DNA of 64,000 nucleotides, taken from the NCBI GenBank assembly GCA_964629325.1, contig CAZVSC010000005.1:1-64000 (forward strand). Direction: 5' to 3'. Made by a program: the position numbers and the translations under genes. Below the pieces are notes generated by a model, which made no database searches, was not told the DNA's origin, and saw only the letters and a program-made list of their open reading frames with translations. Source of the DNA: Eutrophocola sp964629325. Its GTDB lineage: Bacteria; Pseudomonadota; Gammaproteobacteria; Pseudomonadales; Pseudohongiellaceae. Below are positions 52,643-62,142 of this stretch, piece after piece. Numbering within the stretch: position 1 is the stretch's first letter; each line of letters opens with the position of its first letter.

Positions 52643-52674
52643 CAGGGCCCGCCACACAGGCGGGCCCTGGCATT
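52643..52674 (+). terminator. Hairpin after the NhaD-like gene
   Basis: CAGGGCCCGCC / GGCGGGCCCTG (52643-52653 / 52659-52669), 5-base loop, followed by GCATTTT. A strong stem with a modest T-run. Confidence 0.65.
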
Positions 52675-52747
52675 TTCGGCCACTCCACTTTTCCAATTTT
52701 TCTTTACACTGGACGCCTACCAGCCCTGACATCGCGGAGCCGCCATT

Positions 52748-53800
52748 TTGGAGTTTCTGTCTGAGTACGGCCTGTTCCTGGCCAAAACAATCACCATCGT
52801 CGCAGCCATACTGATCGTAATGGCGGCCGCTGTAGCCAATGCCATGCGCCAGAAGAAAGAAGGCAAGGGCAATATCGTGGTCACCCATCTCAACGAAGAG
52901 TTCGACCAGTACCGCAACGAGATCCGCAAGGCGGTCGAGGACGAGGATACGTACAAGCAGATAGCCAAGGCCGAGCGCAAGAAGCACAAGCAGGAGCAGA
53001 AAGCGAAAAAGAAGGCCGCCGATACCGCTGATGAGCGCCAGCGCCTGTACGTTATCGATTTCAAGGGTGATCCCAAGGCAAGCCAGACCGACGGCTTGCG
53101 TCATACCATCACGGCCGTGCTGTCCATGGCCCGCAAAGGCAAGGATGGGGTCCTGTTGCGGCTCGAAAGCCCCGGCGGCATGGTGCACGCTTACGGCCTG
53201 GCTGCATCACAATTGCACCGCATTCGCAGTCATGACATTCCGCTGACGATCTGCATTGACAAGGTGGCCGCCAGTGGCGGTTACATGATGGCCTGTGTCG
53301 GCAGCACGCTCGTGGCGGCGCCGTTCGCCTATATCGGCTCCATCGGTGTTCTGCTGCAGATGCCGAACTTCAATCGCCTCCTGAAACAGAAGAATGTCGA
53401 TTTTGAAATGGTCACTGCGGGCGAATACAAGCGCACCCTGACCATGTTTGGTGAAAACACTGAAAAAGGCCGGGCAAAAATCCAGGAAGAAATCCAGGAA
53501 GTGCATAACCTGTTCAAGGATTTCATCAGGGAGTCGCGTCCCGGCATGGATATCGACAAACTGGCTACCGGTGAAACCTGGCAGGGGACGCGTGCCAAGG
53601 AGCTTGGGCTGGTGGACGAGATCGGCACCAGTGACGAGCGCATCGTCAACGCCTGTGCCGATGCCGATGTCTACCTGGTGGCCTGGGAAAAGAAAAGGAA
53701 TATCACCGACAAGCTGGGCAACGTCATGGAATCAGCGCTCGACAGCACGCTGATGCGCTGGTTTGGACGCTCAAACAGCAAGGATGAACTTATCTCCTGA
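52748..53800 (+). CDS. sohB: Inner-membrane serine protease SohB
   Basis: A 350-residue S49-family protease. The N-terminus MEFLSEYGLFLAK aligns with E. coli SohB (MELLSEYGLFLAK), which fixes the start at TTG 52748, with GGAG eight bases upstream; no in-frame ATG fits. One membrane anchor lies at residues 6-28, then a Lys/Glu-rich helix (KAERKKHKQEQKAKKKA), then the protease domain with LRLESPGGMVH, the nucleophile serine in KVAASGGYMMAC, and the catalytic lysine in EYKRTLTMFGENTE. It may degrade membrane-associated peptides. Confidence 0.95.
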   Translation: MEFLSEYGLFLAKTITIVAAILIVMAAAVANAMRQKKEGKGNIVVTHLNEEFDQYRNEIRKAVEDEDTYKQIAKAERKKHKQEQKAKKKAADTADERQRLYVIDFKGDPKASQTDGLRHTITAVLSMARKGKDGVLLRLESPGGMVHAYGLAASQLHRIRSHDIPLTICIDKVAASGGYMMACVGSTLVAAPFAYIGSIGVLLQMPNFNRLLKQKNVDFEMVTAGEYKRTLTMFGENTEKGRAKIQEEIQEVHNLFKDFIRESRPGMDIDKLATGETWQGTRAKELGLVDEIGTSDERIVNACADADVYLVAWEKKRNITDKLGNVMESALDSTLMRWFGRSNSKDELIS

Positions 53801-53812
53801 CCCTGGGGAGCT

Positions 53813-54316
53813 TCAGCGGCGCCGGAACAGGGGAGTGGGTTCAGTCACTGTGCTCTGGTAACCGGTATGGAAATCACTGAAAGCGCTCAGTGCATCTTCC
53901 GTTTTTACCCCGTCACTCAATTCGAAACTGTCAAAGCCGCATTTCTGCATGTAGTACAGCTGGTCGCGCAACACATCACCGACAGCGCGCAATTCCCCCT
54001 TGAAATTCATCCTTGTCCTGAGGATGGCTGCTGACGAATAGGCGCGCCCGTCCCTGAAGCTTGGAAATTTGAGGGCGATCAACGGCAGAGAGGCTGCATC
54101 GTCCGCGAGGCTGTAGGGATCGTCATCGCTATCCAGCCATACACCGATGGTCTTGCCGCACCGCGCCAGCGTGTCCTTTTCCGCCAGCCACATGGCCAGG
54201 GGCACGATGACGTTAGCTACGGTGTCAGTGCCTTCCACCTTGTCCAGACCGGCATCCATGTCGACCAGTTGCCAGTCGTTGGCTGCAACCTGCCCGTTTT
54301 TAATCAGCGTTGGCAT
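53813..54316 (-). CDS. DUF934 protein, partner of sulfite reductase
   Basis: A 167-residue cytoplasmic protein of family DUF934, regularly found immediately after the sulfite reductase gene in proteobacteria. The segment LKFPSFRDGRAYSSAAILR is the family signature. Function is not established; a helper role in sulfite reduction or siroheme enzyme assembly is inferred from linkage. Its start overlaps the end of cysI by 17 bases, so translation is probably coupled. Confidence 0.88.
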   Translation of the reverse strand: MPTLIKNGQVAANDWQLVDMDAGLDKVEGTDTVANVIVPLAMWLAEKDTLARCGKTIGVWLDSDDDPYSLADDAASLPLIALKFPSFRDGRAYSSAAILRTRMNFKGELRAVGDVLRDQLYYMQKCGFDSFELSDGVKTEDALSAFSDFHTGYQSTVTEPTPLFRRR

Positions 54317-55958
54317 AGACGCGCTCCTTGTAGGGATCGATGCCGATGCGGTTGTACGTGGCCAGGAAATTTTCGCCTTCCTGGCGGTTTTCCATGTACA
54401 CATCGACGATTTTTGCAATGACATCCGGCATGGCTTCCTGCGCGAAAGACGGCCCCAGTACCGAGCCCAGGGCGGCATTGCGGTCGGCGGAACCGCCAAG
54501 GGTCACCTGGTAGAATTCCTCGCCTTTCTTGTCCACGCCAAGAATGCCGATATTGCCGACATGGTGGTGGCCGCAGGCATTCATGCAGCCGGATATGTTC
54601 AGTGTGAGGTCGCCGATGGCTTTTTGCGTATCGTAATCCTCGAAGCGGCGCTGGATGGCTTCAGCGATAGGAATCGACTTGGCGTTGGCCAGTGAGCAGT
54701 AATCACCGCCCGGGCAGCAGACGATATCGTTGATGAGGCCAAGGTACGGTGTCGCCAGGGACTCGGTCATACACGCCCGGTAAAACTCATACAGGTCCTT
54801 CAGACGGACATCCGCAAGCACCACGTTCTGTTCGTGGGTGACCCGAACTTCGCCGAAGCTGAAGCGGTCCGCCAGGTCGGCGATGAAATCCATCTGCCGG
54901 TCGGTGACGTCGCCGGGTGCAACACCGGTTTCCTTGAGGCAAAGGGTCACGATGCGATAACCGGGCTTCTTGTGAGCGGCCACATTGCGCTCCAGCCAAT
55001 GGCTGAACATGACATCCTTGCCGGCTTCCGCCTCGATGGCGGCATCGGTGTCTGCCAGCGTTTCATAGGCGGGGTCGGTGAAAAAGGCTTTGCAGCGATC
55101 CACTTCTTCCTGCGTCAGCGTGCCGGGGCCGTCCTTGTCGTGCTGCCATTCGGCTTCCACCCGCCTGCGGTATTCCTCAGGGCCGATTTCCTTCATCAGG
55201 ATCTTGATGCGGGCCTTGTACTTGTTGTCCCTGCGGCCATAGCGGTTGTATACGCGCATGATGGCGTCGAGATAGGTGAGCAGGTGCTGCCATGGCAGAA
55301 AGTCGCAGATTTCGGCACCGATAACGGGCGTGCGGCCGAGGCCGCCACCGACAAGTACCTGGAAGCCAACTTCACCCTGGTCGTTCTTCTTCAGGTACAG
55401 GCCGATATCGTGGACCTGGGTCGCGGCCTGGTCGTGGACTGTGCCGCAGACGGCGATCTTGAACTTGCGCGGCAGGTAGGCGAATTCGGGGTGGAAGGTT
55501 GACCACTGGCGGATGATTTCGCACCAGGGACGGGAATCCTCGATTTCGTCCGGGGCTACGCCGGCAAACTGGTCGGTCGTGGTATTGCGAATACAGTTGC
55601 CGCTGGTCTGGATGGCATGCATTTCCACTTCCGCGAGTTCCGCCAGCAGGTCGGGTACCTGTTCGAGCTGCGGCCAGTTGTACTGGATGTTCTGGCGGGT
55701 GGAGAAATGGGCGTAACCCTTGTCGTAATCGCGGGCAATGGAAGCCAGCTTGCGCAGCTGTTTTGAAGACAGGAGTCCATAGGGAATGGCGACCCGCAGC
55801 ATGTGCGCCAGGCGCTGCATGTAGAGGCCGTTCTGCAGCCTGAGCGGCAGGAATTGCTCGTTGGCCAGCTCACCCGCAAGGAAGCGCCGGGTCTGGTCAC
55901 GAAACTGGGTGATGCGGTCCTGCAACATCTGGCTGTCGTACTGATCGTAAATATACAT
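54300..55958 (-). CDS. cysI: Nitrite/sulfite reductase hemoprotein CysI
   Basis: A 552-residue siroheme and [4Fe-4S] enzyme that reduces sulfite to sulfide for cysteine synthesis. The cluster cysteines are in DIVCCPGGDYCSLA (C-x5-C) and NISGCMNACGHHHVG (C-x3-C). The two ferredoxin-like halves are visible, with FSTRQNIQYNWP in the first and RVTHEQNVVLADV in the second. The one-subunit, DUF934-linked form suggests it takes electrons from ferredoxin or a separate reductase rather than from a CysJ encoded next to it. It is divergent from nfuA. Confidence 0.92.
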   Translation of the reverse strand: MYIYDQYDSQMLQDRITQFRDQTRRFLAGELANEQFLPLRLQNGLYMQRLAHMLRVAIPYGLLSSKQLRKLASIARDYDKGYAHFSTRQNIQYNWPQLEQVPDLLAELAEVEMHAIQTSGNCIRNTTTDQFAGVAPDEIEDSRPWCEIIRQWSTFHPEFAYLPRKFKIAVCGTVHDQAATQVHDIGLYLKKNDQGEVGFQVLVGGGLGRTPVIGAEICDFLPWQHLLTYLDAIMRVYNRYGRRDNKYKARIKILMKEIGPEEYRRRVEAEWQHDKDGPGTLTQEEVDRCKAFFTDPAYETLADTDAAIEAEAGKDVMFSHWLERNVAAHKKPGYRIVTLCLKETGVAPGDVTDRQMDFIADLADRFSFGEVRVTHEQNVVLADVRLKDLYEFYRACMTESLATPYLGLINDIVCCPGGDYCSLANAKSIPIAEAIQRRFEDYDTQKAIGDLTLNISGCMNACGHHHVGNIGILGVDKKGEEFYQVTLGGSADRNAALGSVLGPSFAQEAMPDVIAKIVDVYMENRQEGENFLATYNRIGIDPYKERVYANAD

Positions 55959-56255
55959 CCACTGAATCCGGTGAAGTCTGTGGGGCCCGTTGACATGCCA
56001 AAACCGGTTCGCAGGGCAGGGATTTCAAGGTGGGCGATGATACTACGAGGTTTCTTTGAGTGCCATGGGCAACCCCATGATTCCCCTGAATAAACTTACT
56101 CCTTGTATGGTCTTGCTTTGATTTATTCGGGTACTTGGCCGACAATGCACCCCGACATTGAATCCGCGACACCCCGCCACCATATAATCGGGTGTGAAGA
56201 AAAAAATCCACGCCGGCATTTCGGCCCATTCACTATAACCTGGACACTGCTATCC
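55959..56255. promoter_or_regulatory. Intergenic region between cysI and nfuA
   Basis: A 297-base divergent control region. A consensus -10 TATAAT lies at 56183-56188 on the plus strand, with TTGAAT (56158-56163) 19 bases before it, a slightly long spacer, 68 bases upstream of nfuA. No gene seen. Confidence 0.45.
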
Positions 56256-56837
56256 ATGATCGAAATCACTGAATCCGGACAAACCTATCTCAAGCAACTG
56301 CTCGACAAGCAGGACTGCGAGGGTATCGCCATTCGTGTTTTTGTCCTCGATGGCGGCACGCCCAAGGCCGAGACCTGCATCGCGTTCTGTCGTCCCGGTG
56401 AGGAACAGGCGGACGATGAGGTACATGAGTACACCGGCTTTCGCGCCTTCATCGAAAAAAAGAGCAAGCAGTACCTGGAAGAGGCCAAGGTGGATTTCGC
56501 CAAGGACAGCATGGGCGGCCAGCTCACGATCCGGGCGCCGAATTCACGTATGCCGCGAATTACCGATGACAGTTCGCTTGAGGATCGCATCAATTACATC
56601 CTGTACAACGAGATTAATCCGGGCCTTGCGGCTCACGGTGGTTTCATCAGCCTGGAAGAGGTCAGCAAGGACGGTATTGTCGTGCTGCGCTTTGGTGGCG
56701 GTTGCCAGGGTTGCGGCATGGTGGATGTCACGCTGAAGGAAGGCGTCGAGGCCACCCTGAAGGCCCAGTTGCCGCAGATAAAGGAAATCCGCGACGTCAC
56801 CGATCACAGTTACCAGGAAAACGCGTACTACAAGTAG
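56256..56837 (+). CDS. nfuA: Iron-sulfur carrier protein NfuA
   Basis: A 193-residue [4Fe-4S] carrier. The N-terminal half (residues 1-100) is a degenerate A-type scaffold domain with no full cysteine set, and the C-terminal NifU-like domain carries GGGCQGCGMVDVTLKEG, the CxxC that holds the cluster between two subunits. ATG 56256 is used; an in-frame upstream extension into the promoter is not credible. mtiP starts two bases after the stop. Confidence 0.95.
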   Translation: MIEITESGQTYLKQLLDKQDCEGIAIRVFVLDGGTPKAETCIAFCRPGEEQADDEVHEYTGFRAFIEKKSKQYLEEAKVDFAKDSMGGQLTIRAPNSRMPRITDDSSLEDRINYILYNEINPGLAAHGGFISLEEVSKDGIVVLRFGGGCQGCGMVDVTLKEGVEATLKAQLPQIKEIRDVTDHSYQENAYYK

Positions 56838-56839
56838 GT

Positions 56840-57586
56840 ATGTCATCTGTCACAGGCATCATAGGAGGCAGCGGTTTCTACTCCATGGAGGGCTCGACCG
56901 GGCCCGAAGTGACAGATATCGCTACTCCCTACAGTGACAAGCCTGTGCCGGTTTACCGCTCTCTTGTCGCTGGAAAACCGGTCGCTTTCCTGCCGCGCCA
57001 CGGCAGTGAGCACGGCGTCCCGCCTCATCGGGTCAATTACCGCGCCAACGTCTGGGCGCTGCGGGAACTCGGGGTCAACGCCATCATTGCCGTCAATGTC
57101 GTCGGTGGCATTCGCAACGGGCTGGAGCCTGGTGCACTGGTCGTCCCGGACCAGGTCATAGATTACACGTGGGGTCGTGCACACACCTTCTTCGATGTCC
57201 TGGAAGATGCCGGCAATCATGTCGACTTCACCTGGCCCTATGATCAGTGTCTGCGGGAGGCATTGCTGGACAGTGCGCGTGAGCTTGATATTGCCTGCAG
57301 CGACGGGGGGGTCTATGGCTGCACCCAGGGTCCGCGACTGGAGACTGCTGCGGAGATACAGAGATTGCTGCAGGATGGCTGCGACATTGTCGGCATGACC
57401 AGCATGCCCGAAGCGGCCCTGGCCAGGGAACTGGCTATTCCTTATGCGAGTATCGCCCTGGTGGTCAATCGTGCAGCAGGCCTTACGCAGGATGCCATAG
57501 CTTTTGCTGATATTGCCGCATCGCTCGATGCCGGCATCGAAGTGATTCGCCGCCTGCTGCCAGGCGCCATCGCAAAACTGCCCTGA
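56840..57586 (+). CDS. S-methyl-5'-thioinosine phosphorylase
   Basis: A 248-residue nucleoside phosphorylase of the MTAP/PNP family. It has GIIGGSGFYSMEG at the N-terminus (phosphate site), FLPRHGSEHGVPPHRVNYRANVWAL, and GMTSMPEAALARELAIPYASI at the substrate site. The closest known relative is the Pseudomonas methylthioinosine phosphorylase (PA3004), which occurs in the same neighbourhood as csiV, mfd and gap. It would salvage methylthio-purines. Distinguishing MTI from MTA specificity needs the base-site residues, so the exact substrate is inferred from context. Confidence 0.85.
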   Translation: MSSVTGIIGGSGFYSMEGSTGPEVTDIATPYSDKPVPVYRSLVAGKPVAFLPRHGSEHGVPPHRVNYRANVWALRELGVNAIIAVNVVGGIRNGLEPGALVVPDQVIDYTWGRAHTFFDVLEDAGNHVDFTWPYDQCLREALLDSARELDIACSDGGVYGCTQGPRLETAAEIQRLLQDGCDIVGMTSMPEAALARELAIPYASIALVVNRAAGLTQDAIAFADIAASLDAGIEVIRRLLPGAIAKLP

Positions 57587-57592
57587 GGCAGG

Positions 57593-58477
57593 TCACTCAA
57601 AGATAAATTCAACCGGTTGCGGTAATTCATAGGGCCGGATCTGCACCAGCATGCCTATATCAGGGTGATCAAGATAGTGCAGTTCGTTGCTGATCATGGG
57701 CCGGACCTGGTCCATATAGCCTAACCGCGTTACGGGTAAGTCCAGTGTCAGCGTGCTGTCGCCCGGCCGAAAAGGGGGGGCGGGCAGTTGCCATGGCGTC
57801 GCTCCGGCATTGGCTGCAGGGAAGGCAGAAAATGCAGCCATCCAGAGATTGGTTTCCACGTCCACGCGGTTGACGTTGAAGCTGAACCGCAGGCTGCCTT
57901 CGAGCTCATGATGCAGGCCATACTGGTCGCCGCCGGCGACGAAGATGGCCGTGGCCTGGACGCGATTCAGCACCGGCTGGCGCCAGACCGCATGGTAAAG
58001 CAGCCGGTGCTCCGGAGAATTGGCGATGCGCTGGTTGTAGCGGCTGAATGTCGAGGCGTCACTGCCAAGCGCGATATAGGGGTCGCGACGAAAATCCCGC
58101 ATCCTGAATCCACTGGCCGCGGGCGCGGGCTCAGGGCCAATCATTAGCGGTTCTGCAACGGGTTCGGCTAGGAAGCCGAATTCAGCCGGGAAGAATGCCT
58201 CGAGAGGCGCTTTATCGGTCTCTTCCTGATCCTCAGCGAAATCCACCAGAAAACTGCTGACGGCCGGCTCCAGTTGCAAGATGGGCTGAGGATACGCCAG
58301 CGTTGTCTTATCTGGAATGACCAGTTCGTTACTGGTGCTCGCACCTTCATTGCTGAATATGCTGACCTCGATTTCATACCAGCGATTGCCATCGTAGCTG
58401 AAGGTCTGGGCCATGGCGGCTGGCGCGGCCAGGCAGGCGCTCAACAACAGCAGGTTTTGATGGAAGGCGTTCGACAT
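57593..58477 (-). CDS. csiV: CsiV-like periplasmic protein
   Basis: A 294-residue exported protein with signal peptide MSNAFHQNLLLLSACLAAPAAMAQ. WYEIEVSIFSNEG and VWRQPV are recognisable CsiV segments, the family of a Vibrio peptidoglycan-associated protein linked to D-amino-acid stress and cell shape. It starts four bases before the mfd stop on the same strand, the usual mfd-csiV pair, and probably shares its transcript. The biochemical role is not firmly known. Confidence 0.82.
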   Translation of the reverse strand: MSNAFHQNLLLLSACLAAPAAMAQTFSYDGNRWYEIEVSIFSNEGASTSNELVIPDKTTLAYPQPILQLEPAVSSFLVDFAEDQEETDKAPLEAFFPAEFGFLAEPVAEPLMIGPEPAPAASGFRMRDFRRDPYIALGSDASTFSRYNQRIANSPEHRLLYHAVWRQPVLNRVQATAIFVAGGDQYGLHHELEGSLRFSFNVNRVDVETNLWMAAFSAFPAANAGATPWQLPAPPFRPGDSTLTLDLPVTRLGYMDQVRPMISNELHYLDHPDIGMLVQIRPYELPQPVEFIFE

Positions 58478-58481
58478 GGCG

Positions 58482-61400
58482 TCAGGCTACCTGAAGCGTC
58501 GAGGGAGTTAAAGCGCCAAGCAAGGTGCGGACAAATTCCAGGCGTTCCCGGGTGTCGGCCAGTTCATGCCGGAATTTCAGCTCCGTGGCTCCACCGAGCG
58601 AAAACACCTGCGGCGAGTCCTGCACAAGCTTTACCACTGAATATGGTTCGACAGCGGTATCGGTCTCGAACAGCACCTTGCCGAAACGTGCATTGGCTTC
58701 CACCTTCCTGATGCCAAGTCCCTGTGCCAGCAGTTTCAGTTGCGTCACCTCGAACAGCAGCTTGGTGGCTTCGGGCAACAGGCCGAACCGGTCTATCATT
58801 TCCACCTTCAGGTCATCCAGTTCTTTTCCGGTGCCAGCGTTGGCGATGCGCTTGTACATCATCAGGCGCGTGTGCACATCCGGCAGGTAGTCCTCGCGAA
58901 TGAGGGCGGGTACGTGCAGATTGATCTCCGCGCCGGTATGGATGGGGCGGTTCAGGTCGGGATGCTTGCCTTGTTTCATCAATCTGACGGTATGCTCGAG
59001 CATTTCGCTGTACAAGGTAAAGCCGATGGTCTGTATATGTCCGCTCTGCTCATCACCAAGCAATTCACCTGCGCCGCGAATTTCCAGGTCATGGCTGGCC
59101 AGGACGAAGCCGGCACCCAGGGTATCTGCAGCACCGATGGCATCAATGCGCTTGAGTGCGTCCGGGCTCATGGCTTTCGGGTTTGGTGTCAGCAGGTAGG
59201 CATAGGCCTGGTGGTGGGAGCGCCCGACACGTCCACGCAACTGGTGCAGCTGGGCAAGGCCGAACTTGTCAGCGCGTTCGACTATGATGGTGTTGGCAGT
59301 AGGAATGTCGATGCCGGTTTCGATAATCGTGGAGCAGACCAGAACGTTGTAGCGGCGGTGGTAAAAATCCGACATGACCTTTTCCAGCCGGCTTTCCCGC
59401 AGTTGGCCATGGCCGACGCATACCCGCGCCTCTGGCACCAGCTTGCGGATTTCATCTGCGGCAGTCTCGATTGTCTTCACCTCGTTATGCAGGTAGAAAA
59501 CCTGGCCGCCGCGCAGCAGTTCGCGCTGTATGGCTTCCCTTGTCAGGGCCGGGGAAGACTGCCTGACAAAGGTCTTGATCGACAGGCGCCGGGCAGGGGG
59601 CGTGGCGATGATGGACAGGTCGCGGATGCCTGACATCGCCATATTGAGTGTGCGCGGTATGGGTGTCGCCGTCAGTGTCAGGATGTCGACGTTGGCGCGC
59701 AGCGATTTCAGGCGCTCTTTCTGGCGCACACCGAACCGGTGCTCTTCGTCGATGATGAGCAGCCCGAGGTTCTTGTACTTTACGTCCGCCTGCAGCAGTT
59801 TATGCGTACCGATCACGATATCGATCTTGCCGGCGGCAAGCTGTTCCATGTTGATGTTGTGCTGCTTGCCGGACACGAAGCGGGACATGAGGGCAATATT
59901 CACCGGCCAGTCGGCGAAGCGGTCCTTGAAATTGTCATAGTGCTGCTGGGCAAGCAGCGTGGTCGGAACAAGGATGGCCACCTGGGTGTTATTGCTGACG
60001 GCAATGAAGGCGGCGCGCAGGGCCACCTCAGTCTTGCCAAAACCGACGTCCCCGCATACCAGCCGGTCCATGGCCCTTTCCTGCTGCAGGTCGGCGAGCA
60101 CTGCCTTGATGGTTTCCTCCTGGTCTTCGGTTTCCTCGAACGGGAAATCCTTCACGAACAGGCGGTAATCGTCTTCCGGGAACCTGAACCGGATGCCTTT
60201 CTGGGCTTCCCGGCGGGCATAGACATCCAGCAGTTCGGCGGCAACGTCTATGACCTTTTCCGCGGCCTTGCGCTTCGCCTTTTCCCACTGGTCGCTGCCG
60301 AGCCTGTTCAGCGGCGCATGGTCAGCATCGGCGCCGCTATAACGGTTGATCAGGTGCAGGGAGGAGACGGGAACGTACAACTTGGCTGCATCGGCATATT
60401 CAAGTACCAGGAACTCGGTGAGCTGGCCTTCGACATCGAAGGTCTGCAGACCCTTGTACCGGCCGATGCCATGGTCGATATGCACGACCGGCGCTTCCAG
60501 GTGCAGCTCGGTCAGGCTCTTGATGATGAAGTCGGTGTTGTCAGTGAATTTCCCGCGCCTGCGCGGCTGGCTCACATGGTCGGCAAAGAGCTGGCTTTCG
60601 GTGACAAGCGCCATGTCGGGCGAGTCGAGCCACAAACCCGATTCCAGTGGCGCAACGGTGATGGCCAGTGACGGGCGTTTGGTAAAGAAGGCCTGCCAGT
60701 TGTCCACGGTCTTCAGGCTGATGCCGGCACTGCCCAGCAGATCGATCAGCGCTTCCCGGCGCCCGGGCGAATCAGCGCAGAAGAGGACGGGCGTCGAACC
60801 CGCCTGCTCCAGGAAACGCTGCAGTTTTGCCAGCGGATTGTCACGCCGGTGTTCCACGTCCAGGTCGGGAAAGGACTTGACGGGCAGGCGGGCCTGGTCG
60901 CCTTCACTGCCTGCAGAGACCAGATTGACCAGCGGGTAATCGCTGATGGCGGCAAACACTTTGTCGGTTTGCAGGAACAGTTCATCCGGCGGCAGGAGCG
61001 GGCGCTCGGGATCCACTTTCCTGTCCTCGTAACGCAGGCGAACGTCGTGCCAGAACAGGTCTGCGGCATCGGCAACCTGGCCGACTGTAAAGAAGGTGGT
61101 ATTTGCCGGCAGATAGTCGAAAAGGGTATTGAGGCTGTCAAAAAACAGCGGCAGGTAATACTCGATGCCGGCGACGGCGACGCCACGGGAGATGTCTTCA
61201 TACAACGGACACTTGCGGACGTCGATGTCGAAGCGCTCGCGAAAATTCTGCCGGAAGGTGGTGATGCCCTGTTCAGTCAGGGGAAATTCCTTGCCTGGCA
61301 GGAGGTCGACGCTGCTGATGGTGTCACGCGACAACTGGGTCTCGGGATCGAAGTAGCGCAGGCTCTCGATATCCTCGTCGAACAGTTCGATGCGCACAGG

Positions 61401-61946
61401 TTGCATTCCACCCATCGGGAATATGTCCATGATGGAACCGCGCACCGCGAACTCACCGTGTTCGTAGACAGATTCCACGCACAGGTAGCCGGCAGCTTCC
61501 AGGTCGCGGCGCATGGTTGCCATGTCCAGTTGCTGGCCGACCGCCAGGCTCAGGCTCATGCCCCGGATATAGCTTGAAGGCACCAGGCGGTGCAGCAGGG
61601 TGCTGACAGGGATGACCAGGATGGCATCTTTTGTGGCGGGCAGTTCCGTCAGCGTGGTCAGGCGCCGGGAGATGATGTCCTGGTGCGGGGAGAAATTGTC
61701 GTAGGGCAGGATTTCCCAGTCGGGAAATTCCAGCAGGGTGATGTCCTGGCCGCCGAAAAAGGCGGTTTCCGCCTGCAAGCGCTCGGCCTGCTGGCTGTTC
61801 TCGGTGACCACGACAGTCAGTCCGCCATGCTGGCGCGTGTAGCCGGCCAGGAGGAGGCTGGCACCGGACCCTGCCACGCCTGACCAGCGCCGGCGATCGC
61901 CGGGTGTGCTGACGCCGGGCAGGGATTCGAGTTGAAGTGTATTCAT
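58482..61946 (-). CDS. mfd: Transcription-repair coupling factor Mfd
   Basis: A 1154-residue SF2 translocase that displaces stalled RNA polymerase and brings in UvrA. Domains in order are the UvrB-like N-terminal part (VVVTENSQQAERLQAETAFFG), the RNA polymerase-interacting domain (about residues 480-560), the RecG-like motor with DRLVCGDVGFGKTEVALRA (Walker A) and LLIIDEEHRFGVRQKE (DEEH box), and the TRCF C-terminal domain. ATG 61946 is preferred to GTG 61949. Full length, no disruption. Confidence 0.98.
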   Translation of the reverse strand: MNTLQLESLPGVSTPGDRRRWSGVAGSGASLLLAGYTRQHGGLTVVVTENSQQAERLQAETAFFGGQDITLLEFPDWEILPYDNFSPHQDIISRRLTTLTELPATKDAILVIPVSTLLHRLVPSSYIRGMSLSLAVGQQLDMATMRRDLEAAGYLCVESVYEHGEFAVRGSIMDIFPMGGMQPVRIELFDEDIESLRYFDPETQLSRDTISSVDLLPGKEFPLTEQGITTFRQNFRERFDIDVRKCPLYEDISRGVAVAGIEYYLPLFFDSLNTLFDYLPANTTFFTVGQVADAADLFWHDVRLRYEDRKVDPERPLLPPDELFLQTDKVFAAISDYPLVNLVSAGSEGDQARLPVKSFPDLDVEHRRDNPLAKLQRFLEQAGSTPVLFCADSPGRREALIDLLGSAGISLKTVDNWQAFFTKRPSLAITVAPLESGLWLDSPDMALVTESQLFADHVSQPRRRGKFTDNTDFIIKSLTELHLEAPVVHIDHGIGRYKGLQTFDVEGQLTEFLVLEYADAAKLYVPVSSLHLINRYSGADADHAPLNRLGSDQWEKAKRKAAEKVIDVAAELLDVYARREAQKGIRFRFPEDDYRLFVKDFPFEETEDQEETIKAVLADLQQERAMDRLVCGDVGFGKTEVALRAAFIAVSNNTQVAILVPTTLLAQQHYDNFKDRFADWPVNIALMSRFVSGKQHNINMEQLAAGKIDIVIGTHKLLQADVKYKNLGLLIIDEEHRFGVRQKERLKSLRANVDILTLTATPIPRTLNMAMSGIRDLSIIATPPARRLSIKTFVRQSSPALTREAIQRELLRGGQVFYLHNEVKTIETAADEIRKLVPEARVCVGHGQLRESRLEKVMSDFYHRRYNVLVCSTIIETGIDIPTANTIIVERADKFGLAQLHQLRGRVGRSHHQAYAYLLTPNPKAMSPDALKRIDAIGAADTLGAGFVLASHDLEIRGAGELLGDEQSGHIQTIGFTLYSEMLEHTVRLMKQGKHPDLNRPIHTGAEINLHVPALIREDYLPDVHTRLMMYKRIANAGTGKELDDLKVEMIDRFGLLPEATKLLFEVTQLKLLAQGLGIRKVEANARFGKVLFETDTAVEPYSVVKLVQDSPQVFSLGGATELKFRHELADTRERLEFVRTLLGALTPSTLQVA

Positions 61947-62142
61947 CACTGGTGTACTGCGCGGGCCGGAGCCGGGCAGCCTGGATTCCTGTTACTGCTC
62001 TGGAGTGGAAATTTCAGACGCTGGAAAGGGCATTCAGAATGGCTAAAGGGCCCTTGGCATGGACATCAGCGTGGACTTCTTTGGGACATCCTTGGATAAT
62101 ACGCGCCTTCTTTTGGACCGCAATTTTACAGGAATTTATACC

